From: Akkermansiaceae bacterium
GTDB taxonomy: Bacteria; Verrucomicrobiota; Verrucomicrobiia; Verrucomicrobiales; Akkermansiaceae
DNA: 64,000 nucleotides
Assembly (NCBI GenBank): GCA_024233115.1
Contig: JACKQB010000004.1
Span: 434,001 to 498,000, forward strand
Direction of reading: 5' to 3'
In this document: positions 10,101 through 17,502 of the stretch, in pieces
How the letters are laid out: every line of letters starts with the position of its first letter
Numbering within the stretch: the stretch's first letter is position 1
Notes under the pieces: generated by a model
Databases searched by the model: none
What the model was told of the DNA's origin: nothing
Seen by the model: only the letters and a program-made list of their open reading frames with translations
Program-made: the position numbers and the translations under genes

Positions 10101-10308
10101 CAACGGGTAGAGTGATCTGTTGCTCGATCTCTTCGCCATTGAGAGACGGAGCGACGGTATTGATCTGAACCTGGATCGGAGTGGTATCCGGAAAGGCATC
10201 AACGGGTACACGCGATCCCGCCCAGATCCCGGCGATTGCGATCAGAGCGGTGAATAGAAATACCAACAGGCGGTTGGCCAGACAGAAACGTATGAGGTGT
10301 GTGAACAT
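7189..10308 (-). CDS. czcA: CzcA-like divalent-cation RND efflux transporter
   Basis: 1039-residue inner-membrane HME-RND pump. The start chosen is the ATG at 10308 (MFTHLIRFCLANRLL), which matches the family N-terminus; a TTG at 10368 overlapping the adaptor stop codon would add 20 non-conserved residues. The proton-relay helix reads AIDFGLIVDGSVVMTE, with the Asp, Asp and Glu of the Czc/Cnr (divalent metal) subgroup. It therefore differs from the CusA-like pump at 1177-5106. Order on the strand is TolC-like, adaptor, pump, CDF, a czcCBA-D-like operon. Likely exports Zn, Co, Cd or Ni with the adaptor and outer-membrane channel encoded upstream. Confidence 0.93.
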   Translation of the reverse strand: MFTHLIRFCLANRLLVFLFTALIAIAGIWAGSRVPVDAFPDTTPIQVQINTVAPSLNGEEIEQQITLPVELEISGLPGLVSVRSVSKFGLSQVVATFDDDTEITTARQYISERLLTVELPDGVGTPQMGPISTGLGEIFHYVIRSNDGSRSLEQLRTIHDWIIKPELRKVPGVAEVNSWGGLEKQYHVVVDPELLVKFNLSLSDVVEALEKNNRNVGGGRVTVSGQDLLVHGIGRVTSIPEIERIQVASSDGTPIRVSDIAQVRIGSELRRGAVTADGQGEVVLGLAFMLMGENAQEVTQALKVRLEEIRPSLPDGVDVQIVYDRTELTDSVLDTVTHNLVGGAILVTLTLLILLGNVRAGLLVAVCIPLAMLFAVLGMNYFAITASLLSLGAIDFGLIVDGSVVMTEANLRGLAERTRQAGRKLTIAERFDCILESSRSVARPILFGMGIIAVVFLPILTLEGTEGKMFRPMAMTFILALIGALVIAIVISPVLGHLFLPRKFKDKEGWFSRKLTGGYSAILGMVLKIRWIVLAVVLALLVVTGYVSTRLGGEFIPRLSEGAVVANTIRLAGTSIDTSTDYNTRIEKLLKESFPDEIRHVWSRIGTAEIATDPMGTELTDIFLSLTPREQWTRAETQDELVAKMQKTVSTLPGVNILFTQPIEMRLNEMESGVRSDVGILIYGDSFETLTRLSDEIQKVLVDIDGQADVSTDQISGQPGLRIELQPEKMARLGISASEILPYIEAIGVLRVGEIYEGQRQFPLGIVLPEKYRTNIESVRNLVIPTADGIRVPLSEVADIVEAPGAATINREWGRRLIRVQSNVDGRDVVSFVEEAKRKIAEEIDLPEGYVIEWGGQFENLERAHTRLSLVVPLTMILVFVLLYLSLRNLKDVALIYLGIPFALVGGVLSLWLRDIPFSVSAAIGFIALFGIAVLNGQILIEAIRSNLQDASDAVTAVKEAATQRLRPVLATAITDAIGFLPMAISTGVGSEVQKPLATVVIGGVITSTALTLVVLPILYLMVNRKRQNASTLEATPAQ

Positions 10309-10364
10309 GGATGCGGAATAGATTAAAAAATAGAAAGATCGGTGTGTGGCTGGTGTGGCGGCTA

Positions 10365-11927
10365 TCAATCATCGACGCAGCCTGCACCAAGAAGTGATTT
10401 GAGAAACTCCGAGCGGAGGATGTAGCTGCCTTGGCTGACGATTTTGTCGCCGGGTGCGAGTCCGCTGTGGATCGCGGTCAGTTCTCCGAAAGCTGCTCCG
10501 GGTGTGAGTTCGACGCGGGTTGCTGCGTAGAGTGCGGGTTCTTGGCGGACAAAGACGAAAGGCACTCCATCAATGGTCTGGATCGCGCCTGTGGGAACTG
10601 CGAGCGAAGGGTTGGCCTTGCCAAGGTGGATGCGCGCTTCCCCATACAGGCCTTTGCGCAAAGAGGCTGGAGGTGCGCTGACCAAAGCGCGTGCCTGGAT
10701 GCGTCGGGATTTTTCATCAACCGCACTCGCCACCCATACAAGTTTGCCGGTGATGACTGTATCCGGTATGTCCGTGAAAGTTGCGCTTACTTCCATTCCT
10801 AGTGTTAGGCCTGCGGCATCGCGGGCAGGAATAGAAAGCTCAAGCCACATGGTCGAGAGATCGGCCAGAACGAAGATCGCTTCGCCAGGTTCGATCCGCT
10901 CTCCCACGGAGACATCGCGGTCAACGATGGTTCCTGCGAAAGGAGCTTTCAGAGTGAGCAAAGAAGTCGGACGACCATCGGTGGCGAGCAGATTGATTTC
11001 GCTATCGCTCAATCCGAGATTGAGTAAGCGCTGGCGTGCTGCAGACAAATTTACTTCGGCGACTTCTGCTGCGGCCGCGGCGGCTTCAAGATCGGCGGCT
11101 GCTGAGATCCGTTTGTCCGCCAGCTTACGTTCACGGCTTTCCTGTAGGTCAGCGAGCTTCTTAGTGGCATTCGCAGAGAGGAAACGGCTTTTCATTTCGG
11201 CAAAATCCGGTGAATTCACTGTGCCGAGAACCTCACCGGCGGCAACCTTCTGACCAGGAACCACGGCAATTTTCTGCACGATGCCCTCGACCAAAGGAGT
11301 GATCTTCGCGACCTTGTTTTGATTGTAATCGACCGTTGCGTATGCTTCGACGGCAGCCTGAGCAGTGGTCGTTTCGGGATTGGAAACTTTAACTCCGACT
11401 CTCTCCATTGACTCGGCGGATGCGACACGAATCTTGAGACTTTGCCCCGCCTTGAGGCCGGCTGCGAGCTGAGGTTGGCAGACGGCGCATTCCTTTTCCG
11501 GGACACCATGCTCTTTGCACATCAAAACATTAGCAGGTGCGTATGGTGCGGCGGCTCCGGTCTTGTCGCCCTTTCCCTTTAATTCTGGATGGCAAAGATA
11601 GCATTCGTCTTCATAGACACCGTGCTCGGTGCAATACAATCTCTTGGGATCTTTGATGTCCGGGTGACAAAGGAAGCAACGATCTTCGTAGCGGTCGTGC
11701 TCCTTGCACCAGAGACGTTTGGCATCTCGTTTTGAAGCATCGCAAATGAAGCAGCCTTCTCCGGTGGGGCAGTCGGCCTTGGCATGGACTTCGATTTCAC
11801 CACCGGAGGATTCCTTGCTGGATTCGGAGGTTTTGGTCGTCTTGTTTTTTTCGGAGCCGCACGCGGCCAGAAAAACAGATAGAATTCCGAGGCAGATGAC
11901 CAGGCTTAGTTTTTGTATTGATTTCAT
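10365..11927 (-). CDS. czcB: CzcB-like RND adaptor lipoprotein with N-terminal Cys/His array
   Basis: 520-residue periplasmic adaptor. A lipoprotein signal ends at FLAAC (Cys 23). Residues about 53-150 hold an array of repeated CxEH...CxxCH units: Cys 59/62, 84/87, 109/112 and 147/150, with CKEH, CTEH and CKEH starting at 74, 99 and 137. Two units are exactly 25 residues apart. The ordinary HlyD-type biotinyl-lipoyl, hairpin and barrel regions follow (for example VVPGQKVAAGEVLG and VSVGERIEPGE). The array looks like a metal- or redox-binding appendage placed at the mouth of the pump (inference). It sits 10 bp after the TolC-like gene and directly before the CzcA gene. Confidence 0.9.
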   Translation of the reverse strand: MKSIQKLSLVICLGILSVFLAACGSEKNKTTKTSESSKESSGGEIEVHAKADCPTGEGCFICDASKRDAKRLWCKEHDRYEDRCFLCHPDIKDPKRLYCTEHGVYEDECYLCHPELKGKGDKTGAAAPYAPANVLMCKEHGVPEKECAVCQPQLAAGLKAGQSLKIRVASAESMERVGVKVSNPETTTAQAAVEAYATVDYNQNKVAKITPLVEGIVQKIAVVPGQKVAAGEVLGTVNSPDFAEMKSRFLSANATKKLADLQESRERKLADKRISAAADLEAAAAAAEVAEVNLSAARQRLLNLGLSDSEINLLATDGRPTSLLTLKAPFAGTIVDRDVSVGERIEPGEAIFVLADLSTMWLELSIPARDAAGLTLGMEVSATFTDIPDTVITGKLVWVASAVDEKSRRIQARALVSAPPASLRKGLYGEARIHLGKANPSLAVPTGAIQTIDGVPFVFVRQEPALYAATRVELTPGAAFGELTAIHSGLAPGDKIVSQGSYILRSEFLKSLLGAGCVDD

Positions 11928-11937
11928 AGTGGTAGTT

Positions 11938-13239
11938 TTAGGTGTTAGTCATTGTTTTTAGGGAATTGTGGGCGCGGAGAAGATCGGCCTGGGCGCGGGT
12001 CTGACCGCGCTCGACCTTGAAAAGTGTTTTGCGGGCATCGAGAACTTCGAGCAAAGAAGCTTTGCCTGCGTTGTATGCTTCGAGGGTGTCTTTCAGTCCT
12101 TGTTGGGCTGCATCGACCGTTCGTGAGTCGAACTCGCTGGCACGGCTACGGGCGGCACGGAGATCTGAGGAGAGTTTCGCTATCCGGGAGCGAAGTTCGC
12201 TTTCGGTGGCGCGTCCATTGGCCCGGGAGCTGTCGAGACGTTCCTTGGCTGCTTGGATATTGCCCTGATTACGGTCGAATAGAGGTAGGGGAATGCGAAC
12301 GCCGACAACCGCCGCCGTTTCATTGGAATCGTGCATTTCGCGGACTCCACCACCTACTTCCACATCAGAAAAACGCTTTGCTTTTTCGAGATCGTAGGTG
12401 GCTTGTGCACGGGCAAAACGGAGAGCCGCGGCACGCATCGCCGGATGGCGGGAGATCGCAGATTCTGGGTTTGACGGCGCAGCGCCTTGCGGCGGACCAA
12501 GCGATCCGGCTGCGGTGACATTGGCTGCGCCGCCTCCCCATATCTGACTCAGCTCTGCGGCTGCGGCACTCTCCGCAGAACGTGCTTCGGCAAGACTTTC
12601 CTTAGCCTCGGAGATGGCTAGCTTCGCCTTGCCGACATCGATCTGGTTGCTTTTTCCTACCTCAAGCAAAGTATTCAGCGTGCTCAAGTTTTCTTCTGCA
12701 CGGGTAAGATTTCGTTGGCTCAATTCGCGAAGCTTCCGGGCTTCAAGAAGAGTCGTGAAAGCGATGTCGGCGGCAATCCGGACATTCCGTTCGTCGCTGG
12801 CAATCTCGGCCTTCAGTTCTGCGGCTTTTAGTGCCGCGATCATCGTTCGCTTGGATCGTTTACCTCCGAGTTCCATTTTCTGAGATAGAGCTGCTGTGAT
12901 TTCAGCTCCATTGAAACCCCTGCTGCCACCTCTTCCGGCGAAGTTCTCCAAGTCCAGTCCGAGTTCGGGATTAGGTCGCAGTCCGGCTTGGATTGTTTCC
13001 GCCTGAAGAGCCCGGAGTTCTGCGCGTTGGGACTGCAATCTGGGGCTATAGGTCAACGCATATCGGATAGCACGATTGCGGGAGATGACCCCCGTCAAAA
13101 GAGGGGCTGATTGTATTCGGGTGTTGTGTCCCGAAGTTAATCCATTGGCTGATTCGCTGCTTGATCGAGACTGGGGGTCAGAGGCGCAGGAAATGAATAG
13201 TAGTGGAGAAATAATATAAATAGGGAGCCTTAAATACAT
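11938..13239 (-). CDS. czcC: CzcC-like TolC family outer-membrane efflux lipoprotein
   Basis: 433-residue outer-membrane channel subunit. It has a lipoprotein signal (PLLFISC, Cys 18) and the TolC-type duplicated coiled-coil pattern, with long Ala/Leu/Glu-rich helices around residues 130-220 and 310-420. GLRPNPELGLDLEN is a typical CzcC beta-strand motif, and VGVRIPLPLFDRNQG marks the second half. It is the first gene of the czcCBA-like operon and provides the outer-membrane exit for the pump encoded downstream. Substrate specificity cannot be read from this subunit. Confidence 0.9.
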   Translation of the reverse strand: MYLRLPIYIISPLLFISCASDPQSRSSSESANGLTSGHNTRIQSAPLLTGVISRNRAIRYALTYSPRLQSQRAELRALQAETIQAGLRPNPELGLDLENFAGRGGSRGFNGAEITAALSQKMELGGKRSKRTMIAALKAAELKAEIASDERNVRIAADIAFTTLLEARKLRELSQRNLTRAEENLSTLNTLLEVGKSNQIDVGKAKLAISEAKESLAEARSAESAAAAELSQIWGGGAANVTAAGSLGPPQGAAPSNPESAISRHPAMRAAALRFARAQATYDLEKAKRFSDVEVGGGVREMHDSNETAAVVGVRIPLPLFDRNQGNIQAAKERLDSSRANGRATESELRSRIAKLSSDLRAARSRASEFDSRTVDAAQQGLKDTLEAYNAGKASLLEVLDARKTLFKVERGQTRAQADLLRAHNSLKTMTNT

Positions 13240-13389
13240 AGGAATATAGGTTTGAAGTCACTTGGTTTGAATGGGTGCCTGTCCTAACAGAGGACTCGGC
13301 TATGGCTGAGATGTCGCAAAAAATAACGGCGGCTTCAGGGCACAAAAAAGCGTGCGCAAAAAATGAGCTCTCGCTGTCAAACCAGTGAA

Positions 13390-13860
13390 TCAAACGAGAA
13401 ACACTGAATACCTCACACGAAAAGGTACAGAGGGAATGAGCCCCACAAACGGTGGGCTTCCACGTATGCCATAGATGGAGCTTCTATGCGAAATGGCGGC
13501 GGCGGTTTCCCCAAACTGCCTTGGAGGGGCCATGGAGTCAGACCCGTCCCGGCTAGAGGTTTGAGCAGCATCTACAACAACAAAATTGTCTAGCCCGATG
13601 CAGAGATTTAGCGAACAATCTTGGGCTCGCTTAGGGGAAGCATCAATCTCAGAGGTGTCTTGCGAAGAACATTTGCAAGAGCCTTCACCACTAACACGTG
13701 AGCAGGTTCCTTCGGGAGTAATATCAAGGCACTCGCATTCTCCCACGAAAACTTTATGTAGGCAAAGACAATAGCCAAGGCCTGGCTGCGAAGTGGCGAC
13801 TACCACTAACATCAACCAAAGCAAAACTGTTGCTGTAAGCTTACGAAACATCATTTTCAT
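13390..13860 (-). CDS. Small Cys-rich secreted protein of unknown function
   Basis: 156 residues: signal peptide (TVLLWLMLVVVATSQ), then a compact Cys-rich segment with CLCLH, ECECL, CSR, CKCS and DCSLNLC, about ten Cys in 60 residues. The C-terminal half is polar and non-distinctive. I do not recognise a family. Position, 150 bp upstream of czcC on the same strand and divergent from arsR, suggests a periplasmic metal-binding accessory (inference). The ATG at 13860 is used; a second ATG at 13854 is possible. AAGAAG lies about 13 bases upstream. Confidence 0.65.
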   Translation of the reverse strand: MKMMFRKLTATVLLWLMLVVVATSQPGLGYCLCLHKVFVGECECLDITPEGTCSRVSGEGSCKCSSQDTSEIDASPKRAQDCSLNLCIGLDNFVVVDAAQTSSRDGSDSMAPPRQFGETAAAISHRSSIYGIRGSPPFVGLIPSVPFRVRYSVFLV

Positions 13861-13959
13861 TCATCAAACGGCTTCTTTACACGGCACGAACGATATGCGA
13901 TTGCGTATAATGTAATTCAACACTTGAACCAATCAAGTATTATTTTACAATTTCGTATA
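13861..13959. promoter_or_regulatory. Divergent control region with candidate ArsR operator
   Basis: 99-bp gap between the Cys-rich gene (leftward) and arsR (rightward). It contains a perfect inverted repeat ACTTGA-N5-TCAAGT at 13922-13938 and a TATAAT at 13906-13911. The 9-mer CGTATAATG occurs twice, at 13904 and at 13954, where it includes the arsR start codon. The inverted repeat lies 21 bp upstream of the arsR ATG, a typical place for an autoregulatory SmtB/ArsR operator. Assignment is inferred from position and symmetry. Confidence 0.5.
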
Positions 13960-14319
13960 ATGAAAGCCGTTCCTGCAACATCCGATACCCCTAAGTGCCT
14001 TAATACAAGCAAAGTATCCCGTCTAAAAAAAGAGTTGGCTGAGAATACCTTCATTGACATGGCGGTTATCTACAAGGCGCTGTCGCACCCGTGCCGCTTG
14101 CAGGTGATGCATTTGCTAAGTCTGGAGCCTTGCTGTGTCTGCGATTTGTCTCACGTCATGGGTATTCCGATTCCTACAGCGTCACAATACCTCAGAATAC
14201 TGAGAAAAGCCGGACTCGTGGAATTCAAAAAGGATGGGAAATTCATTATCTATTCCCTGACTCTGACGGCTCGGAATCTGAGGGATTTAGGTGACGCTAA
14301 TTGCGACAAAATAATCTAA
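13960..14319 (+). CDS. ArsR/SmtB-family metal-responsive repressor
   Basis: 119-residue winged-helix regulator. The start is taken at ATG 13960 (MKAVPATSDT); an upstream TTG at 13924 lies inside the putative operator and is less likely. The metal-site helix carries PCCVCDL, the alpha-3N CxC motif of ArsR/CadC/SmtB relatives, followed by the recognition helix (TASQYLRILRKAG) and wing (KDGKFIIYSL). Expected to repress its own operon until metal binds to the cysteines. It stands 5 bp before the CopA-type ATPase gene, so that gene is probably under its control, and perhaps the divergent Czc operon too. Confidence 0.9.
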   Translation: MKAVPATSDTPKCLNTSKVSRLKKELAENTFIDMAVIYKALSHPCRLQVMHLLSLEPCCVCDLSHVMGIPIPTASQYLRILRKAGLVEFKKDGKFIIYSLTLTARNLRDLGDANCDKII

Positions 14320-14324
14320 CCTCG

Positions 14325-16751
14325 ATGACTACTAACAAACTATTCCCAAAAAACGATCAGCACCAAGACCCTATCTGCAACATGACCGTTTCCAGTGACA
14401 CCGCGTACCAGTGTAACCATGCGGGGAAACGTTACTATTTTTGCAGCGAGAGCTGCTTGGAGAAATTCAAATCTCATCCCGATTCATACACGATGGATCA
14501 TGAGCATTCATCTTGCTGCTACCATAAGGGTGGCGACTCTGCACCCACCGCATCACACGAAATGAAAGCCGCGCCCGGACAGTGGACCTGCCCGATGCAC
14601 CCTGAAGTCATTTCCGACGTGCCCGGCGACTGCCCCAAATGCGGCATGGCATTGGAGCCCATTGAAGGCGACTCTGGTGACGATCATGCCCAACAGGAAA
14701 TCGCCGAGCTGTCCCGAAAATTCTGGATCGCCCTCATCCTCACGGTTCCCGTCTTTGTGATCGCCATGGCGGGGATGTTTCCGGGGCTGGACATTGAGTC
14801 GATCATATCCAAAAAAACCTCCAAGTGGATTGAGTTCGTGCTGACCACCCCGGTGGTGATCTGGACGGGCGGCTTTTTTTTTATGCGGGGCTGGAATTCC
14901 GTCAAAAACCGGCACCTGAATATGTTCACCCTGATCTCGCTCGGTGTTGGCTCTGCTTATGTTTACAGCACAATTGCTGTCTTCTTGCCTAACATTTTCC
15001 CAGACTCGTTCCGTTCCCATGGCGAGGTCGGTCTCTACTTTGAAGCTGCGGCCGTCATCACAGTGCTGGTTTTGCTCGGGCAGCTGCTAGAAGCCAAGGC
15101 ACGCAGCCAGACGGGGCAGGCGATCAAGGCGCTGATGGGATTGGCCGCCAAATCCGCCTTCCGCGTCACCGATGGCAACGAACAGGAAATCGCCATCGAG
15201 GATATCCAGATAGGAGACATTCTACGTGTACGTCCGGGCGAGAAAATCCCGATCGACGGTCACATCACCGAGGGACAAAGCAACGTCGATGAATCCATGA
15301 TCACGGGCGAACCCGTTCCTGTTTCCAAAACCCGGGACGATGCCGTGATCGGCGCCACCGTCAACCAGACCGGCACCTTCCTGATGCAGGCCGAGAAAAT
15401 AGGCAGTGATACCGTGCTCTCCCGGATCGTTCACATGGTTGCGGAAGCCCAGCGCAGCCGCGCCCCGATCCAGAAGGTCGCCGACACCGTCGCCGGGTAC
15501 TTTGTCCCCATCGTGCTGCTCGTATCCGTGGTCACCCTGGTTGTCTGGGCGGTCTTCGGCCCGGCGCCGGCGATGGCCTTTGCCGTCGTCAATGCCGTGT
15601 CCGTACTGATTATTGCCTGCCCCTGTGCCCTGGGACTCGCCACTCCGATGTCGATCATGGTCGGTGTCGGCAGGGCTGCGCAGTCGGGCGTGCTGGTAAA
15701 AAATGCCGAGGCCATCGAGACCGCCGGCAAAGTGGACACCCTGGTCACCGACAAGACGGGCACGCTCACCGAAGGAAAACCGAGCGTCACCAGCAAGATA
15801 CCCGCTGATGGTGTCGATGAGATACACATGCTAACAGTCGCCGCGGCACTGGAACGGGGCAGCGAGCATCCACTGGCAAAGGCAGTCATCGACGCAGCCA
15901 AGGATCTGGCCATCGACATCCCCAATGCCACCGGTTTCCAGTCCAAAACGGGTGGCGGGGTGACCGGAGTGGTCGATGGAAAAACCATCTGGGTTGGCAA
16001 GCAGGAGTTCATCGCGGACAGCGGCATCGCCATTCCCGCCTTCCTCGAAAAACCGGCACACGATTTACAAAAGGATGCCAGAACCATCGTCTGGGTTGCC
16101 GAGGACGACCGGGTGCTCGGGATCCTCGGCATTTCCGACCCGATCAAAAGCACCTCGTCCGAAGCCATCGAACGGCTGCACGCCATCGGTGTGCGGGTGA
16201 TCATGTGCACCGGAGACAACCCGGCCACCGCCGAAGCCGTGGGAAAAGCCACGGGCATCAATGAAGTCCATGCCGGGCTGTCACCGGAGGACAAAATCAA
16301 GATTGTCAAAAAACTCAAGGCCTCGGGAGCCATCGTCGCGATGACCGGAGACGGCATCAACGACGCGCCCGCGCTCGCCGAAGCCCACGTGGGAATCGCG
16401 ATGGGAACCGGCACGGACATTGCCATCGAGAGTGCCGCCATCACCCTGGTCAAAGGCGACCTCAACGGCATCCTGAAAGCCATCCAACTGAGCAAGGCCG
16501 TGATGAAAAACATCCGCCAAAACCTGTTCTTTGCATTCGCCTACAACGCCGTCGGTATCCCCGTCGCCGCCGGAGTGCTCTATCCGCTAACAGGGCATCT
16601 GCTCAGCCCGATGATTGCCGGCGCGGCGATGAGCGCATCCTCCGTCTCCGTCATCGTCAACGCCCTCAGGCTCAAGCGTTATGAAATGTCCAAATCAACC
16701 TTGGGCAGCTCTTCAAAGTCTCCGCGATACTCGGTGAAAATGACTCCCTGA
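14325..16751 (+). CDS. copA: Copper-translocating P1B-type ATPase with YHS and heavy-metal-binding N-terminal domains
   Basis: 808-residue inner-membrane Cu+ export ATPase. N-terminal modules are a YHS domain (DPICNMTVSSD to YYFCSESC) and a CPMHPEV...CPKCGMAL heavy-metal-binding domain, instead of the usual HMA ferredoxin folds. Membrane site CPC near residue 431 (IIACPCALG), phosphorylation motif DKTGTLTEG near 475, TGEPVPV in the actuator domain and GDGINDAPAL near 674 are all intact. The ATG at 14325 is chosen; a TTG at 14301 overlapping arsR is an alternative. The last 20 or so residues after NALRLKRYE are unlike the family and are translated from the antisense of a decayed gene. Cotranscribed with arsR. 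Confidence 0.93.
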   Translation: MTTNKLFPKNDQHQDPICNMTVSSDTAYQCNHAGKRYYFCSESCLEKFKSHPDSYTMDHEHSSCCYHKGGDSAPTASHEMKAAPGQWTCPMHPEVISDVPGDCPKCGMALEPIEGDSGDDHAQQEIAELSRKFWIALILTVPVFVIAMAGMFPGLDIESIISKKTSKWIEFVLTTPVVIWTGGFFFMRGWNSVKNRHLNMFTLISLGVGSAYVYSTIAVFLPNIFPDSFRSHGEVGLYFEAAAVITVLVLLGQLLEAKARSQTGQAIKALMGLAAKSAFRVTDGNEQEIAIEDIQIGDILRVRPGEKIPIDGHITEGQSNVDESMITGEPVPVSKTRDDAVIGATVNQTGTFLMQAEKIGSDTVLSRIVHMVAEAQRSRAPIQKVADTVAGYFVPIVLLVSVVTLVVWAVFGPAPAMAFAVVNAVSVLIIACPCALGLATPMSIMVGVGRAAQSGVLVKNAEAIETAGKVDTLVTDKTGTLTEGKPSVTSKIPADGVDEIHMLTVAAALERGSEHPLAKAVIDAAKDLAIDIPNATGFQSKTGGGVTGVVDGKTIWVGKQEFIADSGIAIPAFLEKPAHDLQKDARTIVWVAEDDRVLGILGISDPIKSTSSEAIERLHAIGVRVIMCTGDNPATAEAVGKATGINEVHAGLSPEDKIKIVKKLKASGAIVAMTGDGINDAPALAEAHVGIAMGTGTDIAIESAAITLVKGDLNGILKAIQLSKAVMKNIRQNLFFAFAYNAVGIPVAAGVLYPLTGHLLSPMIAGAAMSASSVSVIVNALRLKRYEMSKSTLGSSSKSPRYSVKMTP

Positions 16752-17182
16752 CCCTGATTGGCATAGACGGCCCGCAGTTCGCTGCACCGTTCTTCATCGC
16801 ACACCTGGGCATAGGTGCGGAGGACCAGGTGGAAGTTTTCCGGATCGGTGACGACGATCTTTTGTTTAAACAGCAGCGCGCCCTGATGCACCCACATGAT
16901 GCCCGGTGGCATCTTGTTTTTTGACGGGTTCAGGCTCCTCGACGCAGCCTACCTCATGATGCATATCTACCGCACCGATATACTCGGGAATGAAAGCGCG
17001 AAAGTAACGCCAGCCCAACAGGCCCTGGTTGACACAGAACGAAAAATACTCCCCGAGCTCTTGCGTATCGGGCAGAAGAAACAATGATTGTCCAAGGAAA
17101 GCTCACCTTGGATCCAAATAAAAATGAGGCCCCTTTGAAGGCAGGCTAAACAGGTGTGCAACTTGAGCACATCCATCTGCAT
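16679..17182 (-). pseudogene. Frameshifted remnant of an unidentified gene
   Basis: Two coherent minus-strand reading frames abut. Residues decoded from 17084 down (LLPDTQELGEYFSF, GCVEEPEPVKK) continue in the +1 frame from 16912 down (MWVHQGALLFK, TEYRGDFEELPK) if one A is removed from the A6 run at 16917-16922. A third frame (from 17182) may supply the beginning through another shift near 17095. The joined product would be about 165 residues; I do not recognise it. The 3' end overlaps the last 73 bases of copA on the other strand. It could be a decayed gene or a sequence error in the homopolymer. This accounts for most of the 550-bp gap between copA and the next gene. Confidence 0.4.
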
Positions 17183-17301
17183 CCCTCCTGGTCCTTGTCT
17201 GTTTACGAGACCTGGGAACGACCATCCATCCTATTCCGGCTCTCCCTATTTTATCCATATCTACTTTGTTGGTGCTGTAAGTTTATGCTAAGGTGACAGA
17301 C

Positions 17302-17442
17302 GTGATCATTCATTACCATCATACTCGTCGGCATTTTTTAACTCTTTGCACGTGGCTGATGGGGAGCCTGACACTGGCTGCCCAGGAAAAAGCACCGGCG
17401 ACCACGGATGACGCTGGAGAAGTCAGGCCAACCCCGCCATAG
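17302..17442 (+). other. Signal-peptide-encoding 5' segment cut off by in-frame TAG
   Basis: A GTG at 17302 (or 17293), preceded by AAGG, opens a frame with a clear export signal: RRH, then a hydrophobic stretch ending in LTLAAQ. It is closed by TAG at 17440-17442. The same frame reopens at once (VTFTGTRFTLGY) and runs without a break into the 17503-18525 gene. The segment therefore looks like the original N-terminus of that gene, split by a nonsense codon. Confidence 0.65.
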
Positions 17443-17502
17443 GTCACTTTTACTGGTACCCGGTTCACTCTGGGATATGTTGGCGGGAACAAACATACTC
17501 TC

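Noticed and set aside
7189..10368. TTG start at 10368 for the CzcA-like pump
   Set aside because: Adds 20 residues without similarity to the family N-terminus; ATG 10308 gives the canonical start, although TTGA overlap with the adaptor stop is noted.
16916..16923. A6C run as a programmed -1 frameshift site
   Set aside because: Joining the two frames needs a +1 shift (one base skipped), not -1, and there is no stimulatory hairpin evident; indel or decay is simpler.
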